64,000 nt of DNA from DATDIC01 sp963777625 (GCA_963777625.1 CAVZRO010000015.1:89360-153359); one strand, 5' to 3'. Positions 1 to 9,656 are shown, numbered from the stretch's first letter. Translations and numbers: made by a program. The notes: generated by a model from the sequence alone, not told the origin.

Positions 1-562
1 CGAAGCCCAGCATGATCACGAACATGGTGGGGATGCCGAGCACCGAGGTATTCGCCACTAACCCCAACGAAGGCGGCATTCCCGAGACGGTCATGCCGCC
101 GGAGACCAGCATGGTCAGGCCGCGGAACCCTTGCAGTCCGGCGAGCGTGACAATGAAAGCCGGGATTCCCAGGCGGTCGATGGCCAATCCGTTCATCACG
201 CCGATCAACGCGCCCAGCAGCAGCACCAGCACAATCGCGGCGAACACGTTCATGCCGCCCGCCAACGACAGCGCGAACACCACCCCGGTCAGCCCGGCGA
301 CTGACCCCACTGATAGATCGATGCCGGCGGTAATGATCGTGAACAGCTCTCCGTAGGCGATGACCGCATCGACGGAGACCTGCCGCATGATATTGAAAAT
401 ATTGCCGGTGGTCAGGAAATACGGCGAGGCGATGGCCAGCGCGATCCATAGCAGCACGGTGCACCCGGCAACCCAGGTCTCCACCGGCAGATTATGGCGG
501 AGACCGATTTTCGGCTCCTGTTCAGGAGCAACGGTGCGGTCCGACGTGGTCGCGCTGGCCAT
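1..562 (-). CDS. Sugar ABC transporter permease, RbsC-like (partial, runs off left edge)
   Basis: About 187 codons of an inner-membrane permease are visible, starting at an ATG on the minus strand (560-562) and still open at base 1. The N-terminus is a short hydrophilic tail followed by hydrophobic segments. The segment GIDLSVGSVAGLTG near residue 80 is the signature of ribose/xylose/fructose-type (BPD_transp_2) permeases. The start lies 14 bases downstream of the stop of the substrate-binding protein gene, and the ATPase gene is further upstream, so the order is ATPase-binding protein-permease in one operon. The sugar cannot be predicted. Confidence 0.9.
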   Translation of the reverse strand, partial: MASATTSDRTVAPEQEPKIGLRHNLPVETWVAGCTVLLWIALAIASPYFLTTGNIFNIMRQVSVDAVIAYGELFTIITAGIDLSVGSVAGLTGVVFALSLAGGMNVFAAIVLVLLLGALIGVMNGLAIDRLGIPAFIVTLAGLQGFRGLTMLVSGGMTVSGMPPSLGLVANTSVLGIPTMFVIMLGF

Positions 563-576
563 TCGCGGTCAGCCGC

Positions 577-1578
577 TCAGTCGCCGAGATATGGCGTCAG
601 TTGATACTTCTTGGGGTCCAGCAATCCAGCCATCGCCGGACTGTCGATATTTGCCTTGGTTACCACATGCACGCCGGAATCGACGAATTTCGGGAACACC
701 ACGCCCTTCGAGGCGGCCAGCCCGTACCAAACGCCGGCGTAGCCCATCATGAACGGGTTCTGCACGATCAGCCCATCCAGGTTGCCGTTGCGCACGAAGC
801 TGATCTCCTGGTCCGAGGTATCGAATGCCACCGCGCAGAGCTTCGATCCCAGATTCTTCTCCTGGATCGCACGGCCGGCGCCATCGCCTTCCAGCTCGTT
901 GTCGGCGAAGATGCCGACCAGGTCGGGATGCCGGGTCAGAATATCCTCCGCGTCCGACAGCGCCCGCGCCGGATCGTTGTTGCCGACCCGGTGCTCGACG
1001 ATCTGCAATCCAGGATGCTTCTTGAGCTGCTCGACGAACCCCTGGTCGCGGTCGTTCAGCGACTGCGCGCCGGCCAGGGCGGTCATGTAGGCCACCTTGC
1101 CTTCCTCCTTGCCGGTGCGCGCCTTCACGCAGGCGGCCACTTCATCCGCGGCTTTTTCGCCGCCAGTCACGTTGTTGGTCGCCAGGAACGTCACGTATTT
1201 GTCGGTATTCGCATTGGAGTCGATCACGATCACCGGTATGCCGGCCGCGGTTGCGTTGGCGATCGGCTGGGCCAGCGCCTGGGCGTTGGTGGCCGCGATC
1301 ACGATGGCAGTGGGCTTGGAGGCGATGGCGTTCTCCATCACCGACACCTCCCCCGCCACATCGGTTTCCGCCTGCGCGCCGAGCTTGGAGATCGGCACAT
1401 TGAGCACCTTGGAGGCCGCGTCGGCGCCGTCGAACACGGTGGCCCAGTATTGCGACGTGGTGGCTTTCACGATCACCACGATGCGCGCGTTTCCACCACC
1501 GGCCTGGGCATAGGCCGCCCCGTGCGGGACGAATCCCAGGCTTAGAACGGCGGTGGCCGCCAACAACGCTTTCTGCAT
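577..1578 (-). CDS. Periplasmic sugar-binding protein of ABC importer (RbsB-like)
   Basis: A 333-residue protein with a clear Sec signal peptide (residues 1-25, cut near AYA-QAG) followed by a periplasmic-binding-protein-4 type fold. It opens with IVVIVKATTSQYWATVFDGA and has a VIVIDSNANTDKYVTFLATN hinge-type segment near residue 120, as in ribose/xylose-binding proteins. It would deliver a sugar or related ligand to the permease encoded immediately downstream. It sits 26 bases after the ATPase gene. The ligand is not predictable from the sequence. Confidence 0.9.
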   Translation of the reverse strand: MQKALLAATAVLSLGFVPHGAAYAQAGGGNARIVVIVKATTSQYWATVFDGADAASKVLNVPISKLGAQAETDVAGEVSVMENAIASKPTAIVIAATNAQALAQPIANATAAGIPVIVIDSNANTDKYVTFLATNNVTGGEKAADEVAACVKARTGKEEGKVAYMTALAGAQSLNDRDQGFVEQLKKHPGLQIVEHRVGNNDPARALSDAEDILTRHPDLVGIFADNELEGDGAGRAIQEKNLGSKLCAVAFDTSDQEISFVRNGNLDGLIVQNPFMMGYAGVWYGLAASKGVVFPKFVDSGVHVVTKANIDSPAMAGLLDPKKYQLTPYLGD

Positions 1579-1604
1579 ATGCTCCTCCCGTTTATGGTGT
1601 CGTC

Positions 1605-2369
1605 CTACGCTGCGACCGGCTCGGTCGTCTCGCTGAACCCGGTCATGTATTTGATCAGTTCCTGCTGCGTTGTTGAGCCGGCGGCTATGGTATGGACGAT
1701 ACGTCCGCGATACATCACCGCGACCCGGTCGGCGACCTCAAGTATCTCAATGAGGTTGTGACCGATATAGATCACCCCGACGCCCTCAGAGGCGAGCCGC
1801 CGCGCGAGCTGAATCACATGCTCGCGCTCCATCACCGCCAGCGCGGCCGTGGGCTCGTCCAGGATCACCACCTTCGCCTGCCAATAGAGCGCGCGGGCAA
1901 TCGCCACCGCCTGCCGTTGTCCGCCGGACAGGCGGGAAACGGTCCGTGCCCGGACCGGAATGCGGCTCTCGATCCGTCGCAGCAGAGATTCGGTCTCGAC
2001 CCGGATCGTCCGGTTATCGATCATAGGCAGGATGCCGAGCCAGCGCCGCACAGGTTCCCGGCCCAGAAAAATGTTGGCGCCCACGGAAAGCTCATCGGCC
2101 AGTGCGAGGTCCTGGTACACCGTCTCGATGCCGAGCCGGCGAGCGTCGGCCGGAGTGTGCAGATCCAGCCGCTCTCCGTTCAGCCGGATGATTCCGGTGT
2201 CGGCCCGATACACGCCGGCGATATGCTTGATCAGGGTCGATTTGCCGGCACCATTATCGCCGACCACCGCCAGCACCTCGCCGGGGTTCAGCGACAGATC
2301 GACGCCGCGCAGCACGCTGATCGGGCCGAAGTTCTTATGCAGACCCTCGATGTCCAGCAGCGCCGGCAC
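1605..2369 (-). CDS. Sugar ABC transporter ATP-binding protein, single-domain
   Basis: A 254-residue cytoplasmic ATPase and the first gene of the sugar importer operon. Walker A is GDNGAGKST near residue 37, the signature motif is LSGGQRQAVAIARAL, and Walker B is VVILDEPTAAL. Most RbsA/XylG-class ATPases are fused tandem domains of about 500 residues. This one has a single domain, as in the fructose-type FrcA group, so it would act as a homodimer. It starts with an ATG. No operator was recognised upstream. Confidence 0.9.
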   Translation of the reverse strand: MPALLDIEGLHKNFGPISVLRGVDLSLNPGEVLAVVGDNGAGKSTLIKHIAGVYRADTGIIRLNGERLDLHTPADARRLGIETVYQDLALADELSVGANIFLGREPVRRWLGILPMIDNRTIRVETESLLRRIESRIPVRARTVSRLSGGQRQAVAIARALYWQAKVVILDEPTAALAVMEREHVIQLARRLASEGVGVIYIGHNLIEILEVADRVAVMYRGRIVHTIAAGSTTQQELIKYMTGFSETTEPVAA

Positions 2370-2547
2370 GGTCCTCCCCTTTATCTTTCATTGGGTTCAC
2401 TAGAAGCGAGCCCCGTTCCCACGTCAATCGCGGTGCGTGACAGGGCAATTTGTTTACCACTCCGCTTGGCGGAGAGGCCGGTTTGCGACGCAAAAACGGG
2501 CGAGTTGCGGCCGCTACCGCGTGCGCCCGCTATGCAGGCGACCTCTC

Positions 2548-3156
2548 TCATCCGGTGGGCAAGGCCGCGCCAAGGCGCCGGCGCAGCCGGGTGATCCGCC
2601 CGACCGCCGCCAGCCGCCGGTCCAGGAAGCCCAGTGTCGCCGCATCGTCCTCGCTGGTGTCACGCAGCCAGTAAAGCAGCGTCGTCGAATACACCCCGAC
2701 AAGGATCGCACGCTTGGTGTACCAGGAAAAATCCGCCGAACGGTCCCCCGCAGCATGCCAGATGGCGTCAACCGTGCGTGCGGTGCAACGGGCGGCAATC
2801 CCCGCCCGTCGCGGCAGCGCCAGTGCCGCCAGCGCGCGCCGGATCGCCTCCTTGTAAGGGCGGTTCTGCACCAGCCGCAGCACCAGCACGGCCCGGACCC
2901 GCGCCGGGGTGCGCATATCGCCCAGGGCAAGCTGAGCCGCGCCCGCTTCCATCCGTCGGTCAGCCAGATCGCAGAACGCCTCGATCATGTCAGACGGACC
3001 GCCGGGAAACAGTATCTCGGCATCCCGCTCATCTCCGCCCGCCGCTGCCAGGCCTGTGCGCAGGGCCCGCCAGGTCCAGCCATCGAACGGCACGTTAGGC
3101 AGCATCGCCACGATTGCCGCGTCGCGTGCATCGCTGCGCTCAGGCGGCCGGGTCAT
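2548..3156 (-). CDS. COQ9 family protein (ubiquinone biosynthesis accessory)
   Basis: A 202-residue protein with the C-terminal COQ9 core: WHAAGDRSADFSWYTKRAIL near residue 135, followed by GVYSTTLLYWLRD and FLDRRLAAV. COQ9 proteins bind isoprenoid lipid and help the COQ7-type hydroxylase in ubiquinone synthesis at the membrane. The N-terminal part has the TetR-like helical layout typical of the family. Its start overlaps the stop of the upstream peptide deformylase gene by four bases (ATGA), so the two are probably translationally coupled. Family assignment is strong; the exact role in this organism is inferred. Confidence 0.85.
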   Translation of the reverse strand: MTRPPERSDARDAAIVAMLPNVPFDGWTWRALRTGLAAAGGDERDAEILFPGGPSDMIEAFCDLADRRMEAGAAQLALGDMRTPARVRAVLVLRLVQNRPYKEAIRRALAALALPRRAGIAARCTARTVDAIWHAAGDRSADFSWYTKRAILVGVYSTTLLYWLRDTSEDDAATLGFLDRRLAAVGRITRLRRRLGAALPTG

Positions 3157-3710
3157 TCTTTTGCCGGCTCCGCGCCGCCGCCCGTGCTCATGAGGCGAGC
3201 GAGTTCCTCGTTGAACCCGAACAGCCGAAAATCCGTCATGCGCATCGGATACAAGATCCCATCCAGATGGTCGTATTCATGCTGAACGACTCCGGCATGG
3301 AAGCCCGCCACCGTGCGTTCGATCTGCCGGCCGTCGAGATCCACGCCGCGATAGCGGATGCGCGGCGCACGCGGGACAGCAGCGCGCAGCCCGGGGATCG
3401 ACAGACACCCTTCCCAGCGGAGCACGCGATCGTCCGACAACAGCTCAATTTCTGGATTGACCAGCACGGAGTTGCCAATCGGCATGTCCTCGGGGTCGTC
3501 GCTTTTGCGCTCCCCAGGGACGCGGAACACGAACATTCGCAGCGGCACATGGACCTGCGGGGCCGCGAGCCCCACACCAGGGGCATCCTCCATCGTCTCC
3601 ATCATATCGGCTGCCAGCCGACGGATCTCCGGTGCGCCGGGGTCTAGCACCGTGTCGCAGCGGCGCACCAGCACCGGGTGTCCCATGCGGGCGATCTTCA
3701 GAATGGCCAT
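3153..3710 (-). CDS. def: Peptide deformylase
   Basis: A 185-residue enzyme that removes the N-formyl group from new proteins. All three family motifs are present: GVGLAAPQ, EGCLS (Cys metal ligand) and QHEYDHLDG (HExxH metal ligands and catalytic Glu). I chose the start at 3710 because it gives the conserved N-terminus MAILKIARMGHP; an upstream in-frame start at 3782 adds 24 residues that do not look like the family. The stop overlaps the start of the COQ9-like gene, so the two form a small operon. Confidence 0.95.
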   Translation of the reverse strand: MAILKIARMGHPVLVRRCDTVLDPGAPEIRRLAADMMETMEDAPGVGLAAPQVHVPLRMFVFRVPGERKSDDPEDMPIGNSVLVNPEIELLSDDRVLRWEGCLSIPGLRAAVPRAPRIRYRGVDLDGRQIERTVAGFHAGVVQHEYDHLDGILYPMRMTDFRLFGFNEELARLMSTGGGAEPAKE

Positions 3711-3934
3711 GACATCTCCGTGCGTGGGCGGCCGGACGTAGTTCGCCAGAGACGGAACAAGGCGCGACTCGCTGCCGCGCACAAGCCCCCGGCGGCCGGA
3801 ATTACGTTTGGCGGACAGACCGGTGCATGGTATAGCGCCCGGCCTGCGTGGGGGGTCCCCGCGTCAGGAACCCAAACGCGTCTTTATCGCTGCTGACCGG
3901 CAGGAGCGAGCGAACGAAAGGAGCAGGCGGCCAA

Positions 3935-4138
3935 GTGCAAGTTCTGGTGCGTGACAACAATGTCGATCAGGCGCTCAAGGCGCTCAAGAAGAAGATGCAG
4001 AGGGAAGGAATCTTCCGGGAAATGAAGCTGCGGCGCCACTACGAGAAACCCTCTGAGCGGCGCGCCCGCGAAGCCGCGGAAGCAGTCCGCCGCGCGCGCA
4101 AGCTGGAACGCAAGCGGGTCGAGCGAGAGGGTTTTTGA
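3935..4138 (+). CDS. rpsU: 30S ribosomal protein bS21
   Basis: A 67-residue, strongly basic protein. It starts VQVLVRDNNVDQALKALKKK and ends in an arginine-rich helix, as in alphaproteobacterial bS21. A GTG start at 3935 is preferred over the ATG at 3848 because it gives the canonical N-terminus and has an AAGGAG-type ribosome binding site about 12 bases upstream. It is divergent from the def-COQ9 pair. Confidence 0.93.
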   Translation: MQVLVRDNNVDQALKALKKKMQREGIFREMKLRRHYEKPSERRAREAAEAVRRARKLERKRVEREGF

Positions 4139-4200
4139 TCCGGCTTCCGGCGCCCTCCGCGTGGCTGAATAGCCTTTCGAGAAACCTGTTCCGCCGGTCT

Positions 4201-4241
4201 AAAAGCCTCGGCGGCGGCGCAATTACGCCGTCCGCCTAGGC
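4201..4241 (-). terminator. Probable rho-independent terminator after the MFS gene
   Basis: An imperfect hairpin lies between the convergent rpsU and MFS genes. The arms are 4205-4219 and 4226-4241 (GCCT, GGCGG and GGCG blocks pairing with CGCC, CCGCC and AGGC), with a six-base loop at 4220-4225. On the minus strand it is followed directly by TTTT (complement of 4201-4204). It overlaps the MFS stop codon. No T-run is present for the plus strand. Confidence 0.5.
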
Positions 4242-5468
4242 GTCGCTCATCGCTGTTCCACCGACCGCCGATCGCCGCTTCGGCCCTGTTTCCGACACCA
4301 GCAGCCCGACCAGCAACGTGCCCAGCGCGCCCGCGGCTGCCAGTGACAGAAAGGCCGGAATGTGCCCAGCCGTATCAGTAATCCATCCTCCCATTGCCGT
4401 GCTGAGTGTCGCCCCACCCGCCACGCACAGCCCAAAAACCCCCATGCATAAATTGAAATGGCCCCGATCCCGCGTCAGGTCGGCGGCAATCAGCGGCAGC
4501 ATCACGCCGAACACTGCCGCGCTGATCCCGCTGATCGACTGACCTGCCACCAGCAGCAACGGGCCAGGCAGGAACGCCAGCAGCAGGCCGCGCACCGGCA
4601 AAGCGCCCCAGCCCATCAAAAGGATCGGCCGGCGTCCCCACGTATTCGCGCGGCGTCCGACCCATGGCGAGGCGACCGCGACGACCGCCTGCGGTACCAC
4701 GATGCAGGCGGCGATGATCAGATTGGCGCCATCGCCCGCTGTCTTGGTCACCTGCGCGGCGGCCAGGGGCAGCATTGCCGCGTTGGAGAGATGGAACAGA
4801 AATGCACAGATGCCGAATGTCACCAGTCGGCGGTCGAAGAACAGCCGGCGCAATCCGATCCAGTCCGGCCCGCTCCTAATCGCCGGTGGGAAGGCTGCGG
4901 CGCCCGGCGCAATGCCCCAGAGGGCCAGCAGCGCCGGAACGCCGAGGGCGGCGGTCAGCCAAAACACCGATGAGCTGGACAGATAGGTCCCGATCCCACC
5001 CATTACCCCCGCCGCCAGCCCATTGCCGATCGACGCGAAGGAGGCGTTCCGGCCCAGCCGCTCCCCCAATGCCGCGTGACCCACCAGACGCAGGCTGATC
5101 GCCGCAATTGCCGGCGTGATTACACTACTCGCGAAGCCATGCAGGATTTCCGCCACCAGGACGGGGAGCTGATATGGCAGCACGGCCAGCATCAAAGCGG
5201 CGCCGATTACCGCCACGATCCCGATTGCCGCCGCGGCCCGCTTGTTGCGCACCGAATCAACGAAAGCGCCCGCCGGCACCTGGCTTACGACCGAGGTGAT
5301 GGTGCCAAGGCTGAGTGCCAGTCCGATTTCCACCTCGGTCCATTTGTGCGTGGTCAAATAGACGGCGACGAACGGGCCGAAGCCGGTCTGAACGTCGGCA
5401 ATGAAGAAATTGACCAGATCGAGTGCCCGCAGGCTTCGCCTCGACGGGAGCGAACCGTCACGTGGCAT
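4236..5468 (-). CDS. MFS transporter
   Basis: A 410-residue integral membrane protein with about 12 hydrophobic segments split into two halves, as in the major facilitator superfamily. The first loop carries SQVPAGAFVDSVRNKRAAAA, resembling the conserved loop 2-3 motif (G-x3-D-x2-R/K). The second half contains the related WVGRRANTWGRRPIL. The protein begins a few bases after the PRC-barrel gene ends (5473), so the two probably share a transcript. The substrate is unknown. Confidence 0.85.
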   Translation of the reverse strand: MPRDGSLPSRRSLRALDLVNFFIADVQTGFGPFVAVYLTTHKWTEVEIGLALSLGTITSVVSQVPAGAFVDSVRNKRAAAAIGIVAVIGAALMLAVLPYQLPVLVAEILHGFASSVITPAIAAISLRLVGHAALGERLGRNASFASIGNGLAAGVMGGIGTYLSSSSVFWLTAALGVPALLALWGIAPGAAAFPPAIRSGPDWIGLRRLFFDRRLVTFGICAFLFHLSNAAMLPLAAAQVTKTAGDGANLIIAACIVVPQAVVAVASPWVGRRANTWGRRPILLMGWGALPVRGLLLAFLPGPLLLVAGQSISGISAAVFGVMLPLIAADLTRDRGHFNLCMGVFGLCVAGGATLSTAMGGWITDTAGHIPAFLSLAAAGALGTLLVGLLVSETGPKRRSAVGGTAMSDA

Positions 5469-5472
5469 CGTG

Positions 5473-6009
5473 CTACGGTGAGGTGGAGTGCGTCGCGCCG
5501 GCTGGTGATTGCGCCACCGGCGCGGCTTGGTTGGGTGGTATGGCGGCCCCCGGAGTACCGGGCGGGGGCTCCCATGGCGCCACCACGACGGCTGCCGGCT
5601 TGCTTTCGCCCTTATAGCTGGGCGCCGCCTTTATCTGGGCCGGCATCAGGTCCAGCACGATCGGATATTTCGCGTCGCCCGGATTGAAGTGCAGCGTGTT
5701 CCAATGGACGGCGATTTTACGGCTGCCGACACCGAGAAATCCGCCAAAATCGATGACCGCTGCTTCCGGGACGCCATCCTTGTTCACCAGCACGTCCACC
5801 AAACGCCCCAGCGCCGTGCCCAGTGGTCCGACCACCTCCTGACCGAGCACGGCCACCACCTTGTCAGGCGAGATGCTGAAGACGGGTATCTCGCCCATGG
5901 TTCCCTTCGCCTGCTCGGAAGCGGGTGATGTGGCCGGGGCGGGGGGTTCCTTCGGTGTGGGCTCCGGCCCGGCCGCTATCAGCACGCCCGCCAGCAGCGC
6001 CAGAAGCAT
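5473..6009 (-). CDS. Secreted PRC-barrel domain protein
   Basis: A 178-residue protein. The start at 6009 has a strong ribosome binding site (GGAGGGG, about 6 bases upstream) and begins a short hydrophobic signal peptide (MLLALLAGVLIAAG). A Pro/Ala/Glu-rich linker follows. The middle part (VVGPLGTALGRLVDVLVNKD, then AAVIDFGGFLGVGSRKIAVH) is a PRC-barrel fold, as in many small alphaproteobacterial envelope proteins. The C-terminus is Pro/Ala-rich. A longer start at 6081 would overlap the upstream transporter gene and is less likely. Function unknown. Confidence 0.8.
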   Translation of the reverse strand: MLLALLAGVLIAAGPEPTPKEPPAPATSPASEQAKGTMGEIPVFSISPDKVVAVLGQEVVGPLGTALGRLVDVLVNKDGVPEAAVIDFGGFLGVGSRKIAVHWNTLHFNPGDAKYPIVLDLMPAQIKAAPSYKGESKPAAVVVAPWEPPPGTPGAAIPPNQAAPVAQSPAGATHSTSP

Positions 6010-6077
6010 GCGACCCCTCCGATGCCTGGCTGGGCACGGTGGCGCGTGCTGGGCGAAAAGGCCGCTCGCGATGGTAG

Positions 6078-7010
6078 TCATACCTTTTCTGCCCTGGCGA
6101 TCGCGATTCGCCCGGAAGGCCAGGATGCGAGCAGGATGCCAGCCGCGATGAACGCAATCCCGATTGCGTGGTACATCCGGAACTCCTCACCCAGGAACAG
6201 CACGGCCAGGATGCTGCCGAATAGCGGCATCAGATGCATGGACTGGCCCGCCAAGCCGGCGCCCGCCAGTTCGATCCCGCGATTGAACAGCAGATAGGCC
6301 ACGAAGGAGGGGAACACGGCCACATACGCCAGGCCCAGCCACGTGCCGGGACCACCGGTGATGCGTCCGCCCGAGGCAACCTCCCACACATAGAACGGCA
6401 ATATCATGAGACACCCGATTCCCATGGTAGCGGTCAGAAAGGCCAGCGGGTGGACCGCCGGGCGGCGGCGAAAGAGCACGCAATAGACTCCGTACACGGC
6501 CATGGCGATGAGAATGATCATATCGCCCCGGTTCAGCGTGAGACGCAGCAATGTCGTCGCCGAACCACGTCCGGCGATGACGGCGACGCCGGTCAACGAG
6601 ACCAGGATGCCGACGGTCTGGCGCAGGCTCGGCCGGTCGCCGAACAGGACGAAGGCCCAGATCAGGATGATCAGCGGCATCGCCGACTGCAGCAGCAGCA
6701 CGTTGAGCGCCGTCGTCTTGGTCAAAGAAATATAGGACAGTGTGTTGTAGGTCGCGATGCCGGTTGCCGAGAGCAGCACCATCAGCGGCCAGTGGCGCAA
6801 CAGCACGGGCAATTCGCGTCGCAGCAGCGGCCACGCAAATGGCAACGCAATCAGGAATGCACCGGTCCAGCGCCAAAACGCCAGCGTCACCGGCGGCACC
6901 ATGCCGGACAAGCCCCGGCCGAGCACGATATTGCCGGCCCACAGGAGATTGGCCAGCGCCAGGACCGGCCAGGCGGCATCCCACAGCCGCCCGGAGCGTA
7001 ACCGGATCAT
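6078..7010 (-). CDS. EamA/DMT family transporter
   Basis: A 310-residue protein with about ten hydrophobic segments arranged as two EamA repeats (residues about 15-150 and 160-300), typical of drug/metabolite transporters. The N-terminal repeat has ANLLWAGNIVLGRGLSGMVP and the second ends near FLGEEFRMYHAIGIAFIAAG, a hallmark of the family. It may be transcribed with the S9 peptidase gene upstream, whose stop overlaps its start by four bases (7007-7010). The substrate is unknown. Confidence 0.88.
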   Translation of the reverse strand: MIRLRSGRLWDAAWPVLALANLLWAGNIVLGRGLSGMVPPVTLAFWRWTGAFLIALPFAWPLLRRELPVLLRHWPLMVLLSATGIATYNTLSYISLTKTTALNVLLLQSAMPLIILIWAFVLFGDRPSLRQTVGILVSLTGVAVIAGRGSATTLLRLTLNRGDMIILIAMAVYGVYCVLFRRRPAVHPLAFLTATMGIGCLMILPFYVWEVASGGRITGGPGTWLGLAYVAVFPSFVAYLLFNRGIELAGAGLAGQSMHLMPLFGSILAVLFLGEEFRMYHAIGIAFIAAGILLASWPSGRIAIARAEKV

Positions 7011-8794
7011 TTCAGGTGTCGGCCGAAGAATGCGGCGACTGCGGCGTAGGCGCGCTGGCGGTCGTTCCGCCGAACAAAGCCGTGCCCGGCATAATCGAAC
7101 ACGAGATATTCAACCGGCTTTTGCCGTTCGCGCAGCGCGGTCACGAACTGCTCGCTTTCGCCGATTGGCACGCGCGGGTCGCGTGTTCCGTGCAGTACCA
7201 GTAGCGGCGCAGTGACCCGATCAACCTGATGGATCGGAGAGATACGGTCGAACAGCTCGGAATCGCGTTCGGGGTCCCCGTATTCAGCGCCGCGGTGGCT
7301 ACGCCGCCAGGGGCCGGTGCCCGCCAGCAGTGTGTTGAAGTCAGCGATGCCATAGTAATCGACGGCGGCCTTCCACAGCTCCGGATATTCGGTGACCGCC
7401 GACAGGTACCATGAACCCACCGTACGACTGGCCCATGATCCCGATTTCGGGCGGGGTCTATCGCCGGATGCGCGCGCAGCCATCGGGCGCCGGCGGCGAG
7501 GTCGGCAACGCTGTCCAGCCGCTTGCCGAGGTCGTCGCTTTGGCACCAGGCCCGCCCGTAGCCCGAGCTGCCGCGGACGTTGGGCATGAGGACGGCGAAC
7601 CCCTGAGCGACCAGCATCTGCATGTCCGGGCGGAAGTTCGGACGGGCCTGCCCGACTGGGCCGCCATGCACCCAGATCACCGATGGATAACCCCCGACCG
7701 GCGCCGGGCCGCGCGGTAATGCGAGCCAGCCGGGGATCTGCTTGCCGTCGAAGCTGTCCCACCCCACCAGCTCGAATGCCGCCAAGGAGTTGCTTGGGAT
7801 GCCCGCCTCAGCGGGATCAGGGCAAAACAGCGGGCGGGCGGCTTTCCCCCGTTCCCATAACCAGATCCCGGATGGTCGGTTGGGCGCCGACAACGTGAAC
7901 GCCAGCCGTAACCCATCCGGCGAGAAGGTCGGGTCTGAGATGACCCCAAGCGGCAGGTCGAGTGTCGGCCGTTCTCCATTCATCGGGCCGACGCGCAGCA
8001 CGGACCAGCCGCGATCATTCTCCACCGTCGCCAGCAGGGTCATGTCGGGCGAGATTGCCCAGCCTTCCACGTCCCGCCCTGGCGCTTCGAACACCACGGA
8101 CGGTTGGCCGCTATCCGGATCAACCCGGCATAGCCGCAGATGATTGCTGGCCTGGTCGGTCAGGGCCAGAAGGGTGCGCCCGTCGCCTGACCAGCGGACC
8201 ATCTGCCAATTGCACGGCGGCACCTGGATCGTTTGGGCCTGGCGCGTCTCCGGATCGATAACGAACAGTGACATGTCCGCGTAGCCACGATCCGCCAGTG
8301 CCGCCAACCGGGCGCCATCGGCACGCCAACCCGCCACGGTAACGATGTGTGTGCCCTGGTACACGCACTGCCGTTCCCCGCTGCCGACGTCCTGGACGAA
8401 AATGTCGAAATCCGCCTCGCTGCGGCTGTTGGCGGCGAATGCGATCCGCGCGCCGTCGGGTGACCAGGCGCCAAAATCATGAATGACCGACGGAGCATCG
8501 GTCAGTGCCATCGAGTTCTGGTTGCCCCGGTTCCGGGTCGATGAGCATCAACTGCTGTCGTTCGTCGCCGCCACGGTCAAAGCCATAGACCAGGCGATCA
8601 TCGGTCGGCCGGCGGCGAAGAAAGGCGATTTTCTCGTCTGCAAACGTTAGCTGGCGCGCCGCGCCGGTCTCGATATCCATGACCCAAAGCTGCGCCAGAC
8701 CGTTGTCGCGCAAGTGGAACAGGCGTCTGCCATCGCGCGAGAAGGCCGGCGCGGATGCCGCGCCGACACAGGCGAAATCATGTGGGGCCGGCAT
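7007..8794 (-). pseudogene. S9 family prolyl-oligopeptidase-like peptidase, disrupted by three frameshifts
   Basis: The start at 8794 has a GGAGG site. The N-terminal WD40-like propeller has repeats ending WSPDGARIAFA and FSPDGLRLAFT. The C-terminal alpha/beta hydrolase carries VIWVHGGP and RGSSGYGRAW in one frame, the nucleophile motif GQSYGG in a second frame (around 7415-7436), and LVLHGTRDPRVP plus the final catalytic His (DYAGHGF) in a third. Frame changes fall near 8515, 7460 and 7410. All catalytic elements survive, and each break is explained by one base, so either a recent pseudogene or consensus errors are possible. An intact gene would encode about 595 residues. Confidence 0.85.
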
Positions 8795-9151
8795 GCGTTT
8801 CCTCCTGCGGGAGAGGTCGCTAGTACCTCGCTCGGATGGTTCTGGCCAGTTGCCCATGTCGCTTTTCGCCGGCCAGGCGAGCTGCTCGCCGTCCCAAGCG
8901 GGCAAAGCGTGCGCTGAACGCGGCGTTGCAAGCCTATGTGGAGGAACGACCGGCTGGCGTCGTCGTCGCTCCAAGCGCGGCTCCCGTCCCCGGCGCCCCG
9001 CCGGAACGCCGGAGGCGCTATCGATGCATCTTCGGACAGCGCCGCTCGCCTCTTTTCGTGCCGATCACGAACCTCTAATCTGCCTTATGGGTGCACCTCG
9101 GCAATATGTCGCGCAAGCATCCATCTCGAATGAGCCAGCAACGGACGCGCC
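8795..9151. other. Intergenic, no supported gene
   Basis: This 357-base stretch separates the divergent S9 peptidase and the small secreted protein. Short open frames exist on both strands but none has a recognisable domain or a good ribosome binding site. It must hold promoters for both flanking genes; I could not define them. Confidence 0.5.
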
Positions 9152-9526
9152 ATGATGACCGTATCGAGACGGACTGTCGTAAGACGGATGATAACGGCTC
9201 TCACGTTGCTCGCCGGCGCACGCGCGGTGCAAGCGGCTGATGGCGGCGCCACCCGGTTCTGGAACCTGACGGGCGAGACCATCACGCATCTGTACTTGGC
9301 ACCGACCGGCACGACGGCGTGGGGTACCGATCAATGCAAAAACGATCCTGACGGCAGCGTGGACTTCGACGAGCGATTGCGCGTCACCGGCATCGAGTCC
9401 GGACGCTACGACGTCAAGTTCACCGACAAAGCCGGGCGAAGCTGCGTCGTGAAAGGTGTCGAGATCAAAGCAGGCAAGGTATTTTCCATCGACAAGGAAA
9501 TGTCGGGCCGCTGCGACCAAGAATGA
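9152..9526 (+). CDS. Small secreted protein of unknown function
   Basis: A 124-residue protein with a twin-arginine-like start (SRRTVVRRMITALTLLAGA) and a cleavage-like site near VQA-ADG. The mature part is about 95 residues with two or three Cys (CKND, SCVV, GRCD). It contains a repeatable pattern, FWNLTGETITHLYLAPTG then WGTDQC and GRYDVKF, which looks like a small beta-sandwich. It precedes an ABC transporter operon and the pqq genes, which suggests a periplasmic role linked to quinoprotein metabolism. That link is inference from position only. Confidence 0.6.
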   Translation: MMTVSRRTVVRRMITALTLLAGARAVQAADGGATRFWNLTGETITHLYLAPTGTTAWGTDQCKNDPDGSVDFDERLRVTGIESGRYDVKFTDKAGRSCVVKGVEIKAGKVFSIDKEMSGRCDQE

Positions 9527-9656
9527 GCGGGCGCTCTCCTTTGACCCGCCTGACCATGTTGCGGCCTCGGCTGGCAGCCGCCCCGGCGGCGGTCAGGTCG
9601 GCGATCGCATCCGCGACCGGTATCGCCGTTGGCGCCGGTTGACTGACCGCCCTCCA

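Noticed and set aside
601..1545. Long plus-strand frame opposite the sugar-binding protein gene
   Set aside because: It has no domain and mirrors the codon pattern of the real minus-strand gene with signal peptide and fold. Long antisense frames are expected at this GC content.
6187..7001. Long frames on both strands inside the DMT transporter gene
   Set aside because: The EamA protein frame (6078-7010) has clear hydrophobic periodicity and the others do not.
8795..9151. Small gene upstream of the 9152 protein
   Set aside because: Basic, low-information frames on both strands without ribosome sites or motifs.
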